From Eustoma russellianum (lineage: Eukaryota > Streptophyta > Magnoliopsida > Gentianales > Gentianaceae), in assembly GCA_036186865.1 (NCBI GenBank), contig AP025069.1, positions 5,111,631 to 5,175,630 on the forward strand: a stretch of 64,000 bases of DNA, read 5' to 3'. Shown piece by piece: positions 45,524 to 55,955 of this stretch; positions within the stretch are counted from its first letter, which is position 1, and each line of letters starts with the position of its first letter. A model generated the notes under the pieces. The model saw nothing but the letters and a program-made list of their open reading frames with translations. It did not search any database and was not told the origin of the DNA. The translations under genes were made by a program, and so were the position numbers.

Positions 45524-45539
45524 ACAAGGTTACTAGGTA

Positions 45540-45875
45540 GGAGTCCCACCTCAAAACTATCTCAAAGGATGAGAAATTTTAAAATATCTCGGAAACAAAG
45601 TACAACTAGTTACATACTCAGGCGCAAAAATCGAATAAGATTAACTTGAGGGGACTGGATGTTTAAGAAAAAACCAGCTAAAAATGCAGAGTCAAGAGGG
45701 ACTGGATTGTTTATTTTAAATAACAAAAACCAGACAAATAAACCCAGAAGAAGGCACCAGATAGATACAAGATAAAATATTGAAATCCAACCATTCGCAA
45801 CATAAGAACTACATAGCTGAGTCGTCTAGAACCGAACAGAGTTCTAAGAACAGCAGAGCAAGTTGCTACAAACCA
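45540..45875. other. 3' flank of the F-box gene
   Basis: No ORF. On the minus strand an AATAAA lies at 45710-45715, about 160 bp past the F-box stop codon, and could be the poly(A) signal of that gene. This is an inference from position only. Confidence 0.4.
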
Positions 45876-48428
45876 TCAGTCGAAAAAAGGGAAATTTTCG
45901 AAGTCAGAACAATCATCAAAGATATCAGGGTAAGGCCTGCTATAGTCATCATAGTAAAGATGATAATCATCATAATCATAGTCTTCATAATCATAGAAAT
46001 CCGGGTCAAACAAATACGAGTCGCCCTCGAAGCTATCAGAATCTTCCACTTGGAATTCATAATCTTCAATTGAGTCATTAGGGTACCTCAGGCGTTTTAT
46101 GCGAGCTGCACATTTATTCCCGAAATCTCCCCAAAGCACAACATGATAGCAGCGGCGAAGATCAAGCGTTTCCAAGTGGGGACACCCATCCATAATTGCT
46201 TGCAAGCCTTCATTTGTTAATCCATTCCCCAGGAGTTGAAGATGGTGTAGCTCGGGCATGCTTCTTGCTATCGCGAATGCCTCCTCATTACCAGCTTCAT
46301 TGAAATAGCTACAGATCTTGCTGTTGAATGTAAATGACCTTAACAAAGGGCAGGAGCGGCCAATCGTTTCAATAGTTTCATCTGAAAAGGGAGTCAGAAG
46401 AATATGCAACTCCTCTAGCATTGGAAACCTTTTTATGGCTTCAGAAATACCTTCGTCTGTTAAATAGAAGCAACGTACAAGTTGAAGGCGTCTGAGCTTT
46501 CCTGCTCTGTCAACCAGGCAAAAGGTAGCTTAAATAACTTCAAGGTCAAAAATCATGGCATTCCATAGAGCAATCACCATTTTTATGACATGAATGTCTT
46601 TTTTTTTTTTTTTGTAAATAAATGACATGAATGTCAGATCTTAAGATTTCAAAAACATAACTAAATAAACTATATATATGTATATATATTTTTAAATTAA
46701 AAGAAGAAAACTCGCTAAGTGCGCAATAAGCTTTAACAAGAAGCAAAGAGCCAAAACTCAAACTAAGTCAGACCCAGACACTGCTACACAAACTTCAGGG
46801 CTACTGACAGTCAGATCATCATCCAACCAATGTAGATATGTTCACAGAAGATCTAGCCATACACAAGCATTTCAGCCCGACTCTATTTACTAATGGTTGA
46901 TCTGGAAAATCAAAACAAATACCGTAATATTTTGAGACATCATTGTCAGAGAGAACAAAACTACCATTACTCAAGGCAAATGACCAACTCATTACTGTCA
47001 TTTAGAAGAAGTCCACAGAGAGGCTTGGTATAGCAAGGGAAGAGCCACAAATAAAGAATCAAAAGCCGTACCCCATAACATCCCCAAAACCACCACAAAC
47101 AAATTATTTCTCATACGATCCACAAGTAACAAGAACTGCAGAATAAATAGAACACCAAATTTTCAGATCCATCAGAATGAAGCATACAACATTTATCACA
47201 TCCATCTATAAAATCATCATTCTGACCCTATACCAACATGTGCCCATCCATACTACTCGGCTGGAAGAATAATCATACCGCTCAAAAGAGCAACTCCTGA
47301 TGATTTACCCACAAAATGAGGAAAAACCAGATCATATAAAACTCGGTAACAGATTACTGGAATACACAAACATTAAAAAGCAAATAGCTTAAAGCCTGAT
47401 CAGCTACTGTCACACATGTTGCAGCCTCTGCTGATATGAAACCAACGGGAGTTAGGATCCACCAATGTCTGTAAAGTCCATGTAAAACAAAGAAAGGTAC
47501 TGCACTCTGACACTTTACACGAGGGCATAATATCACTTCAAGAATCGTCTATCAACACAACGGGCGTATGTTTGACTAGAATAACAACCAATACACGGGT
47601 GGTTTTTTTTTTGTTTTTCGTTTTTTTATCCCAATGGGACAGGTACACTTCGACTACCAAATACAGAAAGCCTAAAACAGATTATTGAATTGTACTTTAT
47701 AAGTTCCTAAAATTCTTAAACTCAGCATTCAGTTTATCAGAATGTCCATTGACTGCTCTATGGTCCATTAGTCTGAATCGTAAATTTCACGAGCTAATTA
47801 ACAGGTCGCAATCAATCCGTAAGACAATCCAACATCCGATACAGAAAACTGACGTATAAACGCAAAAGGGGAAGAGGAAGAGAAACAGAAGAGCGAAATT
47901 CGCCGTTCCAAAGGAAAATCCATTGTAACTCTTACCACATCCATTCACCGAAAAAAATAAAACAAAAGGAGCAAAATTGGACAAAAACAGAGGAAAAATC
48001 CAAAACCTTTCAGCGATGAATTCAAGCAACTCATCGGTAGCAAAATCCCTGATACTAATATTAACCAACTGTCCTTGACTCCAATCCACAGCTTTACGGC
48101 AGAACGGCATTGCGTCGATATCATAAGGCATACCGTCCTCGCCGAGATTACACATATCGATGACTCGCCACATAGCTGGATCCCTGCAAACGCTGCGCCA
48201 GGTAGTACAAACTTTCTGAGCATTCTCCAGTATCTCGACCGCATTCAGCCTTTGCAGGATGTTGGCGGTGATGTCACGAGGTAGCTCCGTCCACGGCGGC
48301 GGCTTCACCTTCGGCCTCCATACTTGTTTGATTTTCTTGGGCGGTCCGCTTCTTCCAGACCCATTTCCTTTGAATTTTGGTGTCATTTCGTTTCTGCGAT
48401 CCTTTCTCCCTGAGAATTTGAATGGCAT
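45876..48428 (-). CDS. F-box/LRR protein, SKIP19/FBL23-like (two exons)
   Basis: Exon 1 is 48428-48007 and exon 2 is 46506-45876, together 1053 nt encoding 350 aa. The 1500-bp intron has donor GAAAG|GTTTTGG and acceptor TTGACAG|AGC, and splicing reads FIAER-AGKLRRLQL. The product would be the substrate-recognition subunit of an SCF E3 ubiquitin ligase, binding a SKP1-like adaptor through the F-box. Residues 1-44 are basic (PPKKIKQVWRPK). The F-box is at about 45-92 (WTELPRDITANILQRLNAVE, then VCTTWRSVCRDPAMWR). Leucine-rich repeats lie at about 135-290 (LEELHILLTPFSDETIETIG, CPLLRSF, LHHLQL-type repeats, CPHLETLDLRRC). Residues 294-350 form an unusual Asp/Tyr-rich tail (YDYEDYDYDDYHLYYDDYS). 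The Arabidopsis relatives are usually about 300 aa, so this one is somewhat longer at both ends. The frame is intact. The start is the first ATG in a long frame; the LRR match and splice phase support the model. Confidence 0.92.
46507..48006 (-). other. Intron of the F-box gene (1500 bp)
   Basis: It starts GTTTTGGATTTTT and ends CCTGGTTGACAG on the minus strand and is phase 2. It includes a 14-bp direct repeat (ATGACATGAATGTC, 46585-46598 and 46622-46635) bracketing an oligo(T) insertion, and another T-run at about 47607-47630. No ORF in it looks coding. Confidence 0.88.
46599..46621 (-). mobile_element. Micro-retroposition: poly(A) tail with 14-bp duplication
   Basis: On the minus strand the inserted text is TTATTTAC followed by about 15 A, bounded by identical 14-bp repeats. 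This is the footprint expected of a severely 5'-truncated LINE-mediated poly(A) insertion inside the F-box intron. Confidence 0.6.
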
Positions 48429-48880
48429 TTGGGATTCTAGGGTTTGTCAACTGCTCAGTGGTGGAGGGAAAAGGGAAACGGAGTGCATATCATCAACGCC
48501 AGCCAAATGGTTAAATAGAGCGGTTCTCGCTCCTTTTGTTGGTTGTTTTTGTCCTTTTCTTTTGGTATTAATATTTTCTAACATTAAATTATTATACAAA
48601 TTTAATAACGTTAATGGTTTGGACCTACAAATAAAAGAAAAAGATGTATGTCTTTGAAACTATACACATATATATATTGGATGTATATCATTTACGATTT
48701 TATTTTTATTTTTACGTTTTAATTTGACAATATATTTTGGATATATATCATCCACAATTTCATTTTTTTCGCTTTAATTTGAAAATATATTTCTGTTGTC
48801 ATGAAAAAAATGTGAGGATGTGATTTGCATTCTCTCTGTTTTGTTTATTAATCGACATGATTAATTTCAAAGTAACTTTG
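48429..48880 (-). promoter_or_regulatory. Upstream region of the F-box gene
   Basis: This is the likely 5' UTR and promoter. The first about 70 bp upstream of the ATG contain CAAACCCTAGAATCCCAA (an AAACCCTA telo-box-like motif, frequent in plant 5' leaders). AT-rich DNA follows further upstream. No confident TATA box is assigned. Confidence 0.5.
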
Positions 48881-48883
48881 AGG

Positions 48884-48965
48884 TCATGAGTTCGAGTCGC
48901 GGAAACAATCTATTGCACAAAATGTAGGGTAAGCTGCGTATATCTCTCCTTGAACCACTGTGTAA
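48884..48965 (+). repeat. SINE fragment
   Basis: GAGTTCGAGTCGCGGAAACA (B-box part) is followed by ATCTATTGCACAAAATGTAG and GGTAAGCTGCGTA. It is a partial copy of the same SINE superfamily as those at 43-45 kb, in the opposite orientation to 44661-45042. Confidence 0.7.
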
Positions 48966-49304
48966 AAATGAAAGCCTAATGCATTAGAAACATCTTTTAT
49001 GGTTAATTTCAAAAAAACTTAGTCAACTTGAATGTTTCACAAAATCAAATAAACACACGTGTTTAAAAATACATTAAAAACCAGTAGAACGAAAATGACT
49101 AATTAACATATTCCATCCAATGTGATCTAATGTGTGCAGCACGCGCTGGCCATGCAATTGGTGGAAGTATTCTAGGTGTAAGAGACATGAGATTGTACTA
49201 ATTTGCTCCTCAACTAAGATGTGGAAAAGCCTAAGCCTCACTCAGACAACCGAAAAATCATCTTTCTTAGCCCGAAGACTCACTCGTCCAGCTGCAGGAG
49301 GTCA
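48966..49304. other. Non-coding DNA
   Basis: No gene recognised. It lies between the SINE fragment and the copia LTR. Confidence 0.45.
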
Positions 49305-49890
49305 TGTGTGTCGAGATTGAAAAAATTTGAATTCATTCAAGTTATTTGAAAAATTACAAAGTGCTTCTTTTTTTATAGGAGTTTATTTTTGCTACTAACG
49401 GCTTTATTTATAGTCTAGAGTGTCTCCTGTTATCTAAGTAACCTGACTTGACTACTAACGGGTATAAAGATAACAATTAGTTACCAGCTCTGCTCGGTCA
49501 TATGCAGAGTAAAAGTCCTAAGTTACAATATTTACATATACATGACAAAGTATTGCTGCTCGGTATTGGCTTTGCTGCCTAACTTGTCTTTATTCTAGCT
49601 CAGCTTCGTTGCACTTCTTCACCTCAACCACTTATAGTTTTGTGCACCTCTTCACCTCAACTATTCCTTTCTCTGCCTTGATCACCTTGGCACGGCAGTA
49701 ATACTGCATCAGTTCAGCACACCTTCACTTCGGCCACTCCACTCAGCATGACCACTTCTAAACTTAGGTCGGCGCACCTCGGCTAACTTACTTCGTCCAC
49801 TTGTCTTACTTCTCCCATCACGTCCACTTATACACTTAGGTCATCGCACCTCGGCTGAGCTCGGCACACCTTGCTGGACTTATTTATACA
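49305..49890 (-). repeat. C3: copia 3' LTR (586 bp)
   Basis: On the minus strand it runs from TGTATAAATAAGTCCAGCAAGG (49890) to about CAATCTCGACACACA at 49305. It is preceded by GCTTGAGGAAGAG, which fits a polypurine tract, and by the end of a copia RNase H frame. The exact 3' end (49305 or 49307) is uncertain. Confidence 0.75.
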
Positions 49891-49907
49891 CTCTTCCTCA
49901 AGCTTAG

Positions 49908-50021
49908 TTATATATTTACACAACCAAGTTTGGATACTAAGTATTGGAAAACATTTGTTGAAACAGACTTTGTTAAGAGGTCAGCAACTTGATCTTTAGT
50001 GGAGATATGTTCTAGGCTTCT
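49908..50021 (-). pseudogene. C3 RNase H C-terminal fragment
   Basis: On the minus strand the frame reads HISTKDQVADLLTKSVSTN, then FQYLVSKLGCVNI and a stop at 49908-49910. This is the C-terminus of a copia RNase H from a different family than C1/C2. The rest of the element is missing because another LTR begins at 50022. Confidence 0.85.
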
Positions 50022-51578
50022 TGTAGGACTTGTATATCACCACTAGAAGGGAGGGTTGAATAGTGAGTGCGGAAAATTGTTTTTTAAAACTTTTTGTTGC
50101 CAATTACTCACTTATGAATACAAAATCTGTTTTCAGATCCTATTTTTAATTAACTGAATGATCAGTATCTAGACCTCCAGAAATTATGAAATTTGGTGAC
50201 AATGTACTCTCAGATGTTTTCAATGTACCATAAAAATTTCAGATTAAAATTAAAAGTGTAAGACTTTAAAAAAATGTTTTTACCTAGACTCTGTCAATCT
50301 GCCAAAAACTGTTCCTTAAAATAAAAAATTAATTCCTATTTAGTGACAATCTTAAATGATCTGAAAATTTTATGGAATAACCCTTAAGATGTATAATTTA
50401 AAGGGTTGAAACAATTTTTCAAAATTCATTTCGTAAGTATATCAACCACGTTGATGTTATCAACCTTTATAGATCTGAAAATCAGATTGCACTAGCCTCA
50501 GAACTATTAATGTTTAGATGACTTATACTTATCCGATTTCGATGACACTTGTCTCCAATGAAACGTAAGACCTTTGTCTATGTTTCTGCAAAGTTTGATA
50601 ATTTTTAAAAAACGTTTGTTGTTTTTACCATGGCTATAAAAGTGATACAAAAACATAAATTGAAAGTAAAAGTGCTGAAAAGTAAAAACATTGAGATTTT
50701 TATACTGGTTCGGTCAAATCAAACTACTCCAGTCTTCGAGGACATCTTTCTCGGTATTCACTAAATACCAAAAACACCGTAAGACAAGGTTGACTGGAGT
50801 TATACACCAACTTCTTCAATATCCATCCTTCTTACAATGAACAAACACAAACAACCAACACATATACCACTAACGCACTAATGAAGGTTTGATCACATCT
50901 TGATCAACCTTGTACAAGAATAGGATGTATATGGGTGGCAAAAACAAAGCCTATACAGATTTTGGAATGTTAGTATAATAGGCTTGAGGCTATGTGCAAG
51001 AGAAGAAGATATGAGAAGAAGAGAAGTCTTGCTTTGCACTTGCTTGAATATGAAAATGTGTCTTGGATATCTTGCCCCCTTTTATAGGTATGAGGCACGC
51101 CCATATGGCTGAGCTCTTCCTTGAAAATTGTCTTGAATACCCTTGGAAGATGCCTTGTATAGTTTTGTGACACACCTTTGCTTACTTGGCGAAATATGAT
51201 TGGACAAACGATGTGTCTTCGCCTTGTTGTCACTCTATGATAGGGCCTTCATTTTCCACCTTGATACACATACTATGACCTGGAATTTAATCATAAAAAA
51301 ATCTGAAAACATGTCAAAATTCAAATGTATCTATTGCCAATCAATCATAATATGATTTCCCCTCATTTTTGGAATGATTTTGAAGATAGATATGTGGTGA
51401 AAATCGGACAACTCAACATGTGCTGAAAACTTCAGCACTTGTTTGAATTTGAATCCTTTCCTTGTGTGTCTTGGTCTTCTTTAAAGTCACCATCTATTTG
51501 TGGATCATTCTCTAACAATCAAAGTGCCAAACAAGCTCCACCTAAGCTCCAATTGGCGTGCCTAGCTCAGCTCCCATG
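50022..51578 (-). repeat. Fragment of a C1-type copia LTR
   Basis: In plus text it begins TGTAGGACTTGTATATCACC and ACTAGAAGGGAGGGTTGAAT, which is the reverse complement of the C1 LTR end. It also carries CATGTGCTGAAAACTTCAGC at about 51419, a decayed version of the C1 hairpins. The LTR start is missing: at 51579 it is replaced by a C2-type LTR start. Confidence 0.8.
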
Positions 51579-53160
51579 TGTTGAGAAATATGTTTGGATA
51601 ATTTTTAAAGTCATGATTTTAAGTGGTGAATACTTAAAAATGTTACACATGATGTTATGTGTGGTTAAAAGTTGAATAAGTTGAAAACGTTGACATCGAT
51701 CTCTCAGGTTGTTGCACATCGATCGATCTATGTACATAGATCTCTCACATCGATCGATCCATGTAAGGCAGTGAAAATTCAAGACCTTACGGTGAGACAT
51801 CGATCTCTAAACCTGAGAACACATCGATCGATCGATGTACATCGAACCCTCACTTCGATCGATCGATGCAGGCCAGAAACAAATTCTGAACCTTACTGTG
51901 AGACATCGATCTCTGAAGCTGAGGCACTTCGATCGATTGATGTCTAGGGTTTTTAGAAATAATTTTCTAAAATGTGATAGAATGATTGTTATCATTGGTA
52001 TATGATTTATACATGCTCATTATGTGAATCTTATGTGATTTTGATGATTTTAAATGTATTGTGACTAACGTGCCTTGGAAGTTTCTACAACTTACCAAAA
52101 AGGACAATATTGGTATTTTGAGTTTTGTAGGAACATCACATGGTGAAAATAATTCGAGGGTGTATTCTTATACTATTTATCATGACAAAGGTGATATCAT
52201 AATTATTTCTGACCATCCGGGTTATTTCCGGAGTTTTCATATACCAGAGGTATTTTGGTCATTTCACCTCCGAGGGTATTTTTGGTATTTTCACTCAAGG
52301 AATCTCTTGAGCATATTATTATCTTCATTCTGGAGCTGAAGTATTATTAATTTGAAGATAATATGGTGATTCTCTAGTTTATTCTCTCACATGATGATAT
52401 TATTGACTATAGCTGGATATGTGACGATTTGAGATGCCACATTCTATTTTTTCTTGAAGACCCTCTTATATATGTTATAAGAGCATATTTATCATCATTA
52501 TTCAGAGATGTTCAAGGTGTTAAAGGTGTGGAAATGATCACGACATATAAGAAGAAATATTGGGAATTTCAGTGTTACACGTTGACATAATCTTGTCAAC
52601 TATTATCTATTTATTTCTTCTTCAAAAATTTGAGTTGCTACACATATTTGTATGTTCAAAAACGTGCATGAGCAGGTGGAGGTGATACATTATTCATTTT
52701 ATGAGTTGGTGACAAATGGACAAACCAAAAAGGAGCTAGTTGGTAAAAATTGCCAACTTGGAAATATTTGAATGTAGCCAACGGCTACAAGGCATTTTCA
52801 GCAGATTTTTTAAAGTCAAACGAAGACTTCATATGTCCTATTATTGTGCTTGAAGTTGGGGATATTTTGGTGGTATTATCCTTTATTATTTTATCAAGGA
52901 AAATCAAAATTATTTTTGGAAAAATGTGAAGGTATCCAACGGCTACTTGATGATATTTGGAGCTGAATTTTGAGTTTGAATTCTTCAATGTCCACATGCC
53001 TATTCTTGTGCCAAGAAGTTGAGGGAATTATCTCTATTTTTGCTAAGGATAATTCAAGACAATTCCAAAGTGTATTTTTGGCCAACATCATTTTTCCCAT
53101 GTGGACAAATCATTTTGTCTTATTTTGCCAAGTGTACAAGGCCAACCAATGATGTGAAGA
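51579..53160 (+). repeat. Fragment of a C2-type copia LTR
   Basis: It begins TGTTGAGAAATATGTTTGG and follows the C2 LTR, including the CGATCGAT cluster (51692-51945), to GGCCAACCAATGATGTGAAG at about 53159, where homology ends. No polypurine tract precedes it, so it is a 5' or solo LTR remnant. It has the opposite orientation to array C2. Confidence 0.85.
51692..51945. repeat. CGATCGAT palindrome cluster in the 51.6-kb LTR fragment
   Basis: Palindromes ACATCGATCGATCGATGT and half-sites ACATCGATCTCT alternate, as in the G1 and C2 LTRs. One copy reads CATCGATCGATCTATG and one CATCGATCGATCCATG. Confidence 0.85.
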
Positions 53161-53173
53161 CAGTTACAATCGC

Positions 53174-55482
53174 TGTTAAAAAAAATGCGTAACCGTTAGT
53201 TATCGGAGGCAACAACTCCCCCACTAACTGCCTATAATTCTGCCTGCAAACCCTCCCTTTAACCCCCCAATCTCATTCCCCTTATCTTATATATATAAAA
53301 AAAATAGTATTTTTCTTCCATTTCCCCCCAAACCCAATTTCCTTTTCTTGCCGTGCTCTCCCCTCCTAGCAACCAAGCAAACATAGGAAAGAAAATATTC
53401 ATCCCAACCCCAGCAGCCGAGACCCCTCTTGGAGAAAAAAAGGAAAAAAATCGTGGCAACCTATTCCGGATTCAAATTGTTTACAGTATAGTATAAACCA
53501 TTTGAGGTAAGTAATCTCCCTATACTTGCTATGTTTTGTGAAAATCTACATGATTATGTTATTTATAAACCCGGATCATACATGAGTATTTTTGATTGCA
53601 TAGTTATATGTATTTCTGTATAATAGTATATGTGATGCAATTCGTTTATGTCGATACATTAAAATTCTATACGTTTTGAATATGTAAATGGTATGTATGT
53701 GAGACTGAAGGCTTGAGGGTCCAGCGGTCATGTATCTGCAAATTATGTGAGTATATAATTATCAATAGTATGGAATATGCATATAATGATTTGTGGTTTG
53801 CATGAAATTGTGTGTATGTGATCCTGGATCAAATTCTTTTGGGTTCTGTCGGTTTAGGAATTTCGGCAAGCATGGCCTTAGGGCATATGAGTTTAATTTG
53901 ATAAGATTTGGAAGTTAATGTGATTTAAAAGTTAATTAATATGATTGCATATGAATTGTAAATTTGTGTACATGAAAAGAAAAAAAACAAATTCTATATG
54001 AATGGAATATGTGAATGGTACGAGGCTTTAGTGTCCAGGCCTGTGTATATTGCAAATTGTATATTGCAAATGTGTTAAATAAATTTAAAAGAAAAAAATT
54101 TCAATGGCCAGCGCCAGTAGTACGTGTATGCATAAGTGGATATACAGGCATGAAAGTAGGCGTGTGTACATGTTAAAATAGTATGATTATATGAAAATCT
54201 TTGAAATAAAAATGTATACCATTGTGTGCCGTTGGAAATAGTATATGTGACTAAGAGTGCATGTGGTGTTTTTTTTAATGAAATTACATGCTTTTGGATT
54301 ATTTGTTGAAATTATTTGGTATTTGTAGGACAACTTGGTAATTTTGGTGAATTTGACATTTTGGCCTCTTTTGGTAACTTGGACTAACTTTGTACTTAGA
54401 AATGATTTTGGAAATTGCATTTGCATATTTTAAAAATTTACCCCTACATTTGAAATATATTGTCAAGCCGGATTGGTTCCAAACAAACGGAGCATCCGGG
54501 CATATTGGCTATTTTGGATATAGAACGTCCAGACATATTGGCTGCCATTAGAGCGCCCCGGCATATTGGCTATTGTGATATAGAGCGTCGGGGCATATTG
54601 ACTATTGGGGGACCAATTCGTAAGTCTTACGGTATAAGTCAATTGTAGGGAAAATGCTATAGCCATTGCATTACTTTGGACCGTTTTAACCCGGTTTTTG
54701 GATTTTGGAAACTTTGATATTTGAATTTGGATCGAGTTGTACTCGGATTTGGATTTTGGACATTGGACCGGCTAAATCGGATTTGGAAACTTTAGAACTT
54801 TGGACTTTGACATTTTGGGCCTTTGACTTTGGACATTTGGACATTGCATATTTGGAAAATTGCATCATCGATTTTGGTTTGGACTAACCCTAATTAGACT
54901 TTGTTACGTACTTGATTGGAATTTGTTATGTACTTTGTGTGGTCTATTTGCTCAATTTGCTTTTGGATGTTAGGGACAGACTTGTAAATTTACTTGCGAA
55001 GAGAAGCATGCTATTATTTTATGAGTTATATATTTTTATCACACTTGCTTCTCCGTGTATGATCCAATGGTAAGTATAGTGGGATTACTTACTGGGCGAC
55101 TTGTCGCTCATACCACTCCCTCCCTATTTTTTCCCCAGATCATCAGGAGATCGAGTGGGTTTACGTAGAGGATGACCCGGAGCCAGAGAGTTGATTGATC
55201 GTCACCATTGAGGATTTTCTGAGGAGGCGTTAGAGACTTTTGGATTTTCGATTTAGTTTTAGACACTGGGGACTTAGTCATTTATTCATTTTGATTATTC
55301 CAACATTGTATTAGATTTTACCTAGACTTTTGACATTCATTTATGATATTGATGATTTCGAGGCTTTTTATTTTGACTTCCCCTGACGGCTATACGTTAT
55401 GTCTTTGACGCCTTGTATTCTCCTTAGCGAAATACGGCGGGTGAGTCGTTTCGAGTACTAGGGATCGGGACGGGTTGCTACA
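53174..55482 (+). repeat. G3: gypsy 5' LTR
   Basis: The 3' end GGGACGGGTTGCTACA at 55482 is followed by a primer site. The 5' boundary, TGTTAAAAA at 53174, is only a guess. Near the end it has CTCCTTAGCGAAATACGGCG, shared with the G4 LTR (CTCCTTAGTGAGATACGGCG), so they are related families. It contains a 4-copy repeat at 54490-54610 and low-complexity GGATTTGGA-type sequence at 54690-54870. Confidence 0.75.
54490..54610. repeat. Short tandem repeats in the G3 LTR
   Basis: GGGCATATTGGCTAT-type units recur four times (about 54498, 54532, 54560, 54594), each preceded by GAGC(A/G)(T/C)CC-like text. Spacing is 28-34 bp and the units are imperfect. Confidence 0.75.
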
Positions 55483-55955
55483 GTTGGTATCAGAGCATGA
55501 CTCTATATCCATGGCGGAAACATAGATATAAGCCATGATCTTAGAAACTAAGTGTAGCGCCCCAGCCCGACACTGTCATCGGAACTAGTGCACCCGCCGT
55601 AGTCTACTATGAGAACTACGAAGCGTCAAAGCGGATCAAGCGTACATCATTTATGACGTAAGATAAATCAGCGGAAACGTCATAAAATTTAAAACTTCAT
55701 CGTCAATAATACAACCAGAGAATGCAGCGGAAATAAAAGGTGTTTGTTCATTACTAAATTTCACAATCTACATCATTAATTAAGTTGCATTCAAGGTTGA
55801 CCTAGAGTGTTGAAAGTCGTGCTTAAAAGTCACGGGGTGTAACACTAAGTGACGATTTTGCCTATAAATCACGATCTTAGACATAAATGACGATTCTGAT
55901 TAAGGGTGGACCTTAGACATAAGTACTGATTTTAGTTATAAGTGTTGATTATATA
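55483..55955 (+). mobile_element. G3: primer site and short internal remnant
   Basis: TGGTATCAGAGC at 55485-55496 is the initiator-Met primer site. The untranslated leader continues to 55552, is interrupted by a solo LTR, and resumes at 55850-55955 (TGACGATTTTGCCTATAAAT). The G4 5' LTR then begins. No coding part of G3 is present in the window before that. It could resume beyond the right edge if G4 is nested in it. Confidence 0.75.
55553..55844 (-). mobile_element. Solo LTR (292 bp) with TSD ctaag
   Basis: On the minus strand it runs from TGTTACACCCCGTGACTTTT to ...GGGGCGCTACA and is flanked by ctaag (55548-55552 and 55845-55849). No internal region is attached. The ends are of the same type as G1/G2/G4. 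The short length suggests either a small LTR family or an internal deletion. Confidence 0.88.

Noticed and set aside
45780..46073. Plus-strand ORFs opposite the F-box exon 2
   Set aside because: They are antisense shadows of the Asp/Tyr-rich coding region; the isoleucine-rich translation reflects GAT/TAT codons read in reverse.
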